Shown piece by piece: positions 60,822-64,000 of a DNA stretch of 64,000 nucleotides. The position numbers and the translations under genes were made by a program. Below the pieces are notes generated by a model. The model had not been told where the DNA came from, did no database searches, and saw only the letters and a program-made list of their open reading frames with translations. This stretch comes from Erythroxylum novogranatense (lineage: Eukaryota > Streptophyta > Magnoliopsida > Malpighiales > Erythroxylaceae), in contig CM057233.1 in assembly GCA_029891385.1 (NCBI GenBank), positions 54,638,063 through 54,702,062 on the forward strand. Reading direction: 5' to 3'. How positions within the stretch are numbered: the first letter of the stretch is position 1; each line of letters begins with the position of its first letter.

Positions 60822-61248
60822 TGTAACACCCCACTCCTGCATGACCCGAACCCGACATCGATGGTGATATCCGAGTCTGTACCCTGTGAGGGTGGCGTGT
60901 TACATCACTTAGTCAAAACTCAGTATAAATTTTTTTAAACATAAACATACACAGCATATATATATTATACGGAAAACAATTTACATACAATCATTAATAT
61001 GCATATTGGACGCGGGGGCCCTTTTCATGAATACAATTTAGTTCAGTCTGTTAACTTTACAATATGACCTAATCATTTGTACAAAAAATTCAGAAAGTAC
61101 AATTTTTCTTAGACACTAATGCAGATCGAATCATTTGTAAAAAAATTACGAAAGTACAATTTTTCTTAGACACTAATGCAGACACAAACTGATCCCGACT
61201 TCTTCTAGCATTATACGCCCGTTGCCTAACGGGGTATTCTTCTGAGTC

Positions 61249-62188
61249 CTGAAAAATAATTGCAAATTTTGGGTGAGTTTTGTGAACTCAGTGAGGTAAC
61301 CATCATCGATGGTTCACTTAATTTATTCAACACATCAATTCACATAACGTATATTCACATTCTTGCATATTTGACCACATTTCACAATTTTACTTGAGCA
61401 TAGACAATTAAATACATTTCATACGATTAGACATCCATAACCAATTGAATTCACCAAACACTCAAGCATAATATAGTTGTTTCATAATTCACAATCAGAA
61501 GCATCCCATGACTATTATCATATCAGTATATGGCATTTTGCCTTTCATTCAACCAAATAGATCAAATCAAAAGCAGCATGTAACATTTTTTTTCCAATTT
61601 ATTTCAATGTTGTGATCGAGCGCCTGAACTGTCCCCATAAAGGCACATCAATCGTTGAGCCATAGGCTTTGAAACTGTCCCATTAAGGGCTCATTAATCG
61701 TTGAACTTGTAGCTATGAAACTGTCCCATTGAGGGCTCATTAATCGTTGAGCTTGTAGCTCTGAAACTATCCTATTAAGGGCTCATTAATCGTTGAGCTT
61801 GTAGCTCTGAAACTGTCCCATTAAGGGCTCATTAATCGTTGAGCTTGTAGCTCTGAAACTGTGGCTGCTCCGGTCACAACTATCATTAACTGATTTTGCA
61901 ATCATGCATATATTCATTTATGCTACAGTTCAATCACTTATTCACGTATTCCTATATTACAATCATTTCCAAATTATCACAATCGGACAATTTATTCACA
62001 ATATTTCACATTAAAAACACAATGACAATTTCACATACCCATGACACTTTTATACCATATCTTTCCAAGTACTCCGGACCTTCTGTCCGGAATTCACAAT
62101 CAAACAATATCCCACCATTATCCTCCATAGAGTCAAAATCAAATAATCATAAGCCAATGATAAGTAAGAAACCATCTAGGTCACTCAC
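61249..62188 (-). other. Putative LTR intron in the right-hand LTR
   Basis: Minus-strand donor TATAG|GTGAGTGAC at 62188 and acceptor ATTTTTCAG|G ending at 61249, 940 bp. Hairpin TGAGTT/AACTCA (61290-61274) ends 25 nt before the acceptor. Confidence 0.5.
61627..61860. repeat. 46-bp tandem repeat array
   Basis: Four good units GAAACTGTCCCATTAAGGGC plus TCATTAATCGTTGAGCTTG and TAGCTCT, with a diverged first unit at 61627. Each can form CCC-ATTAA-GGG and GAGCT-TGT-AGCTC. The first has GAGCC-ATA-GGCTT at the second place, which keeps most of the pairing. The array lies in the putative intron. Confidence 0.9.
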
Positions 62189-62691
62189 CTATAGCTTCCG
62201 AGCTAATGCTTGGAAGTCTCGGCAACGTCCGTGTGCTGACGTTTCAAATGTGCCTCTATAACATTCAAAATATACAACTATTACCAAATGCACAATCAGG
62301 ACTATTTAATAATTCACATGTAGCAATTGAAATGTGTACAATGCGTGTTCGTGACATTCCCGGCATTATCCCATAATTTACATCACAAAAGATTCCCCTA
62401 TGACTAAGGAAACCATAGGCACCAAAATCACGCAATTTGGACCTCTATAGATTCAATTATTGATAAAACACGAAGCAGAAAAATCACTACCCGATCCTCT
62501 CACTTCAACCTAACCAATCCCTGATAATTTCGGCTCTAAAAATTCCCAATTTTACAAATAAATGAAATTCAATGTTTCACGGATCCGATGCCTCTAGAAT
62601 CAGGTCAATCGGATGTCAGACAGAAAAGTTATAAGCAAAAGAATGGAGAGAGGTCAGATCAGGAAAACAGGCTTGTAAAAATTACATGCAT

Positions 62692-62722
62692 TAGTCGACT
62701 AGTCGACCTGCTAGTCGACTAG
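62692..62722. repeat. AGTCGACT palindrome cluster
   Basis: TAGTCGACTAGTCGACC and CTAGTCGACTAG: two perfect AGTCGACT copies (62693, 62712) and one with a changed last base (62701). Confidence 0.85.
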
Positions 62723-64000
62723 TTCATCTACAGTGGCTAACCTGGAAAACTCAGGTCTTTTTCTTTCGACAACCCAACTTTCCCAAGTCATAACTTCTTA
62801 CTCAGAACTCCAAATTGAACAAACTTGGTATCAATTTCAAGATAAAAGAGAGATCTATAATTTTTATGAAGGACACAAAAACCAATTTCATCTCTAAGGG
62901 TGTCAAAAATGCAACCAAAGTTACTGCCTACACAATGTTTCCCAAAACAGTATACCATTTTGTAAAAATCATAACTTTTCATTCCTTTTGCTAAAAATTC
63001 CAAAATTTATTTCAATCAAAAGATCAAAACAAATTATACAACTTTCATGAACAACTTGGAAGCCAATTCCATCTCTAAATAACTCAAATTCTCAATCAAA
63101 GCTTCTGCTTATATTTTTCATCCTCAACAGCAACACATTCTTTCAAAATTCATAACTTTCTAACCCATTGTCGAAAAATTACATGCTTTATATCACTGAA
63201 AAGATCAGAAAACAAGATACACTTCTCATGAACGACTCAAAAACAAATTCCATCCCTAACCAGTTCAAAATCACCTATTAATGTGGCTTCCCTGTTAAGC
63301 TTGCTAAATTCAGCACATCACCTAAACCATATCCGAAATTGAAAAATTCATAACTTACAATCCATACATCCAATATTCTCATATTATACCTCATTACAAA
63401 GCTAAGACAATCCACTACAACTTTCCATAAGATCACTTGAGCAAATTTTAACTCTAACAGACTACAATTGGCATCAGAACACAGAAACTATCAAAATTCA
63501 TACTTAGAGGCAGTACACACACTAAACACATTAACACATCAATTGCCATCTGACATTACTCAAGCCATAACTTTCAACCTACAATTCGAAAAATTTCATA
63601 CTTAGTGGCGATGAAAATATAACAAGACCATCTTTAAGTTTCATGAAGACCAAATTAGCAAATTCAATCCAAATTAACCTAAAAAAATTCATCAAAGTTT
63701 CAGGTCACAATCTCGAATTACTGTTCATACAGCACCTATAACTCACTTTCAAGGCGAAATTCAAACCCCTTCAAGCCACAATTAAGCATCACTTTCTTCA
63801 CGAAAAATGTAGCTAAACTTCTCAAGTTTAATTACAGCCAACGCTCACCTCATTTTCTCAACTATATAAAGAGTTATGGTAAAAATATTGAAACATGTAG
63901 AGGTCACATTTTCCAGATTTTCAACCTAAACCAAATCCTATCACTTCCATACCATTTCTACACCCTTTCTCACTCTATTTATTTCTTATACCTATCATAA

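Larger units (their letters stand above)
60822..64000 (-). repeat. Gypsy-type LTR, minus orientation, running off the window
   Basis: The plus strand starts TGTAACACCCCACTCC, the complement of an LTR end. The block GGGTGAGTTTTGTGAACTCA with CCATCATCGATGGTTCAC (61271-61317) is the reverse of 8254-8297 in the Gypsy LTR, so orientation is minus. TATA box CTTTATATAG lies at 63871-63862. It carries 46-bp repeats, a palindrome cluster and a putative intron. The LTR start lies beyond 64000. Confidence 0.75.

Overview
This window is transposon-rich nuclear DNA of a flowering plant, probably a eudicot. I recognise no host gene. Evidence for a plant: an integrated caulimovirid, Ty3/Gypsy elements with tRNA-Met primer sites, a Ty1/Copia element of the Sirevirus lineage with an extra 3' gene, a plant L1-type LINE tail, and AT-rich spacers. 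I cannot name the species.

Layout. (1) 1-16241: an endogenous pararetrovirus on the minus strand, about 7.3 kb of viral sequence in the order primer site, movement protein, coat protein with zinc finger, protease, reverse transcriptase/RNase H and a downstream frame. It is split by (2) 5656-14618, a plus-strand Gypsy element with 3 kb LTRs that keeps gag-protease relics but no reverse transcriptase. (3) 16242-23307: a minus-strand element with a 4.04 kb LTR at one end, a 2.35 kb deleted LTR at the other and only 681 bp between them. (4) 25080-29825: LTR and 3' internal remains of a related minus-strand element. (5) 29826-30345: an inverted, repeated tRNA-like (SINE-like) unit. (6) 33890-34980: a broken pogo/Tigger transposase beside a 63-bp minisatellite. 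(7) 35879-54831: a Sirevirus with perfect GATAT target duplications. Its 5' LTR is split by (8) 36475-46168, a second Copia element (minus strand) with perfect AAAGA duplications. (9) 56150-57762: a LINE 3' end with poly(A). (10) 59080-64000: two further Gypsy-type LTR pieces, one carrying 193-bp tandem repeats and the other running off the right edge.

Main discovery candidate. The long Gypsy-type LTRs, although diverged and in both orientations, share an architecture: a GTGAGT/GTGGGT donor, a 0.7-1.2 kb intron-like stretch holding arrays of small hairpins, and an acceptor ending CAG|G or TAG|G. A short hairpin sits a constant 24-25 nt upstream of the acceptor, and its 3' arm contains CTCACC, a possible branch site. 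In two families an intronic nested hairpin shows paired compensatory changes. This looks like a conserved LTR-embedded intron with RNA structure near its branch site.

Second theme. Several unrelated elements carry clusters of short perfect palindromes whose sequence differs in each family (CGTCGCGACG, GTCCGTTTAACGGAC, AAGTCGACTT, AGTCGACT, TGACGTCA).

Caution. Differences between paired LTRs are not random: CTG/CAG in one copy often stands opposite TCG/CGA in the other. This may be a consensus artefact at methylated CHG sites, so some frameshifts and stops here may not be real.
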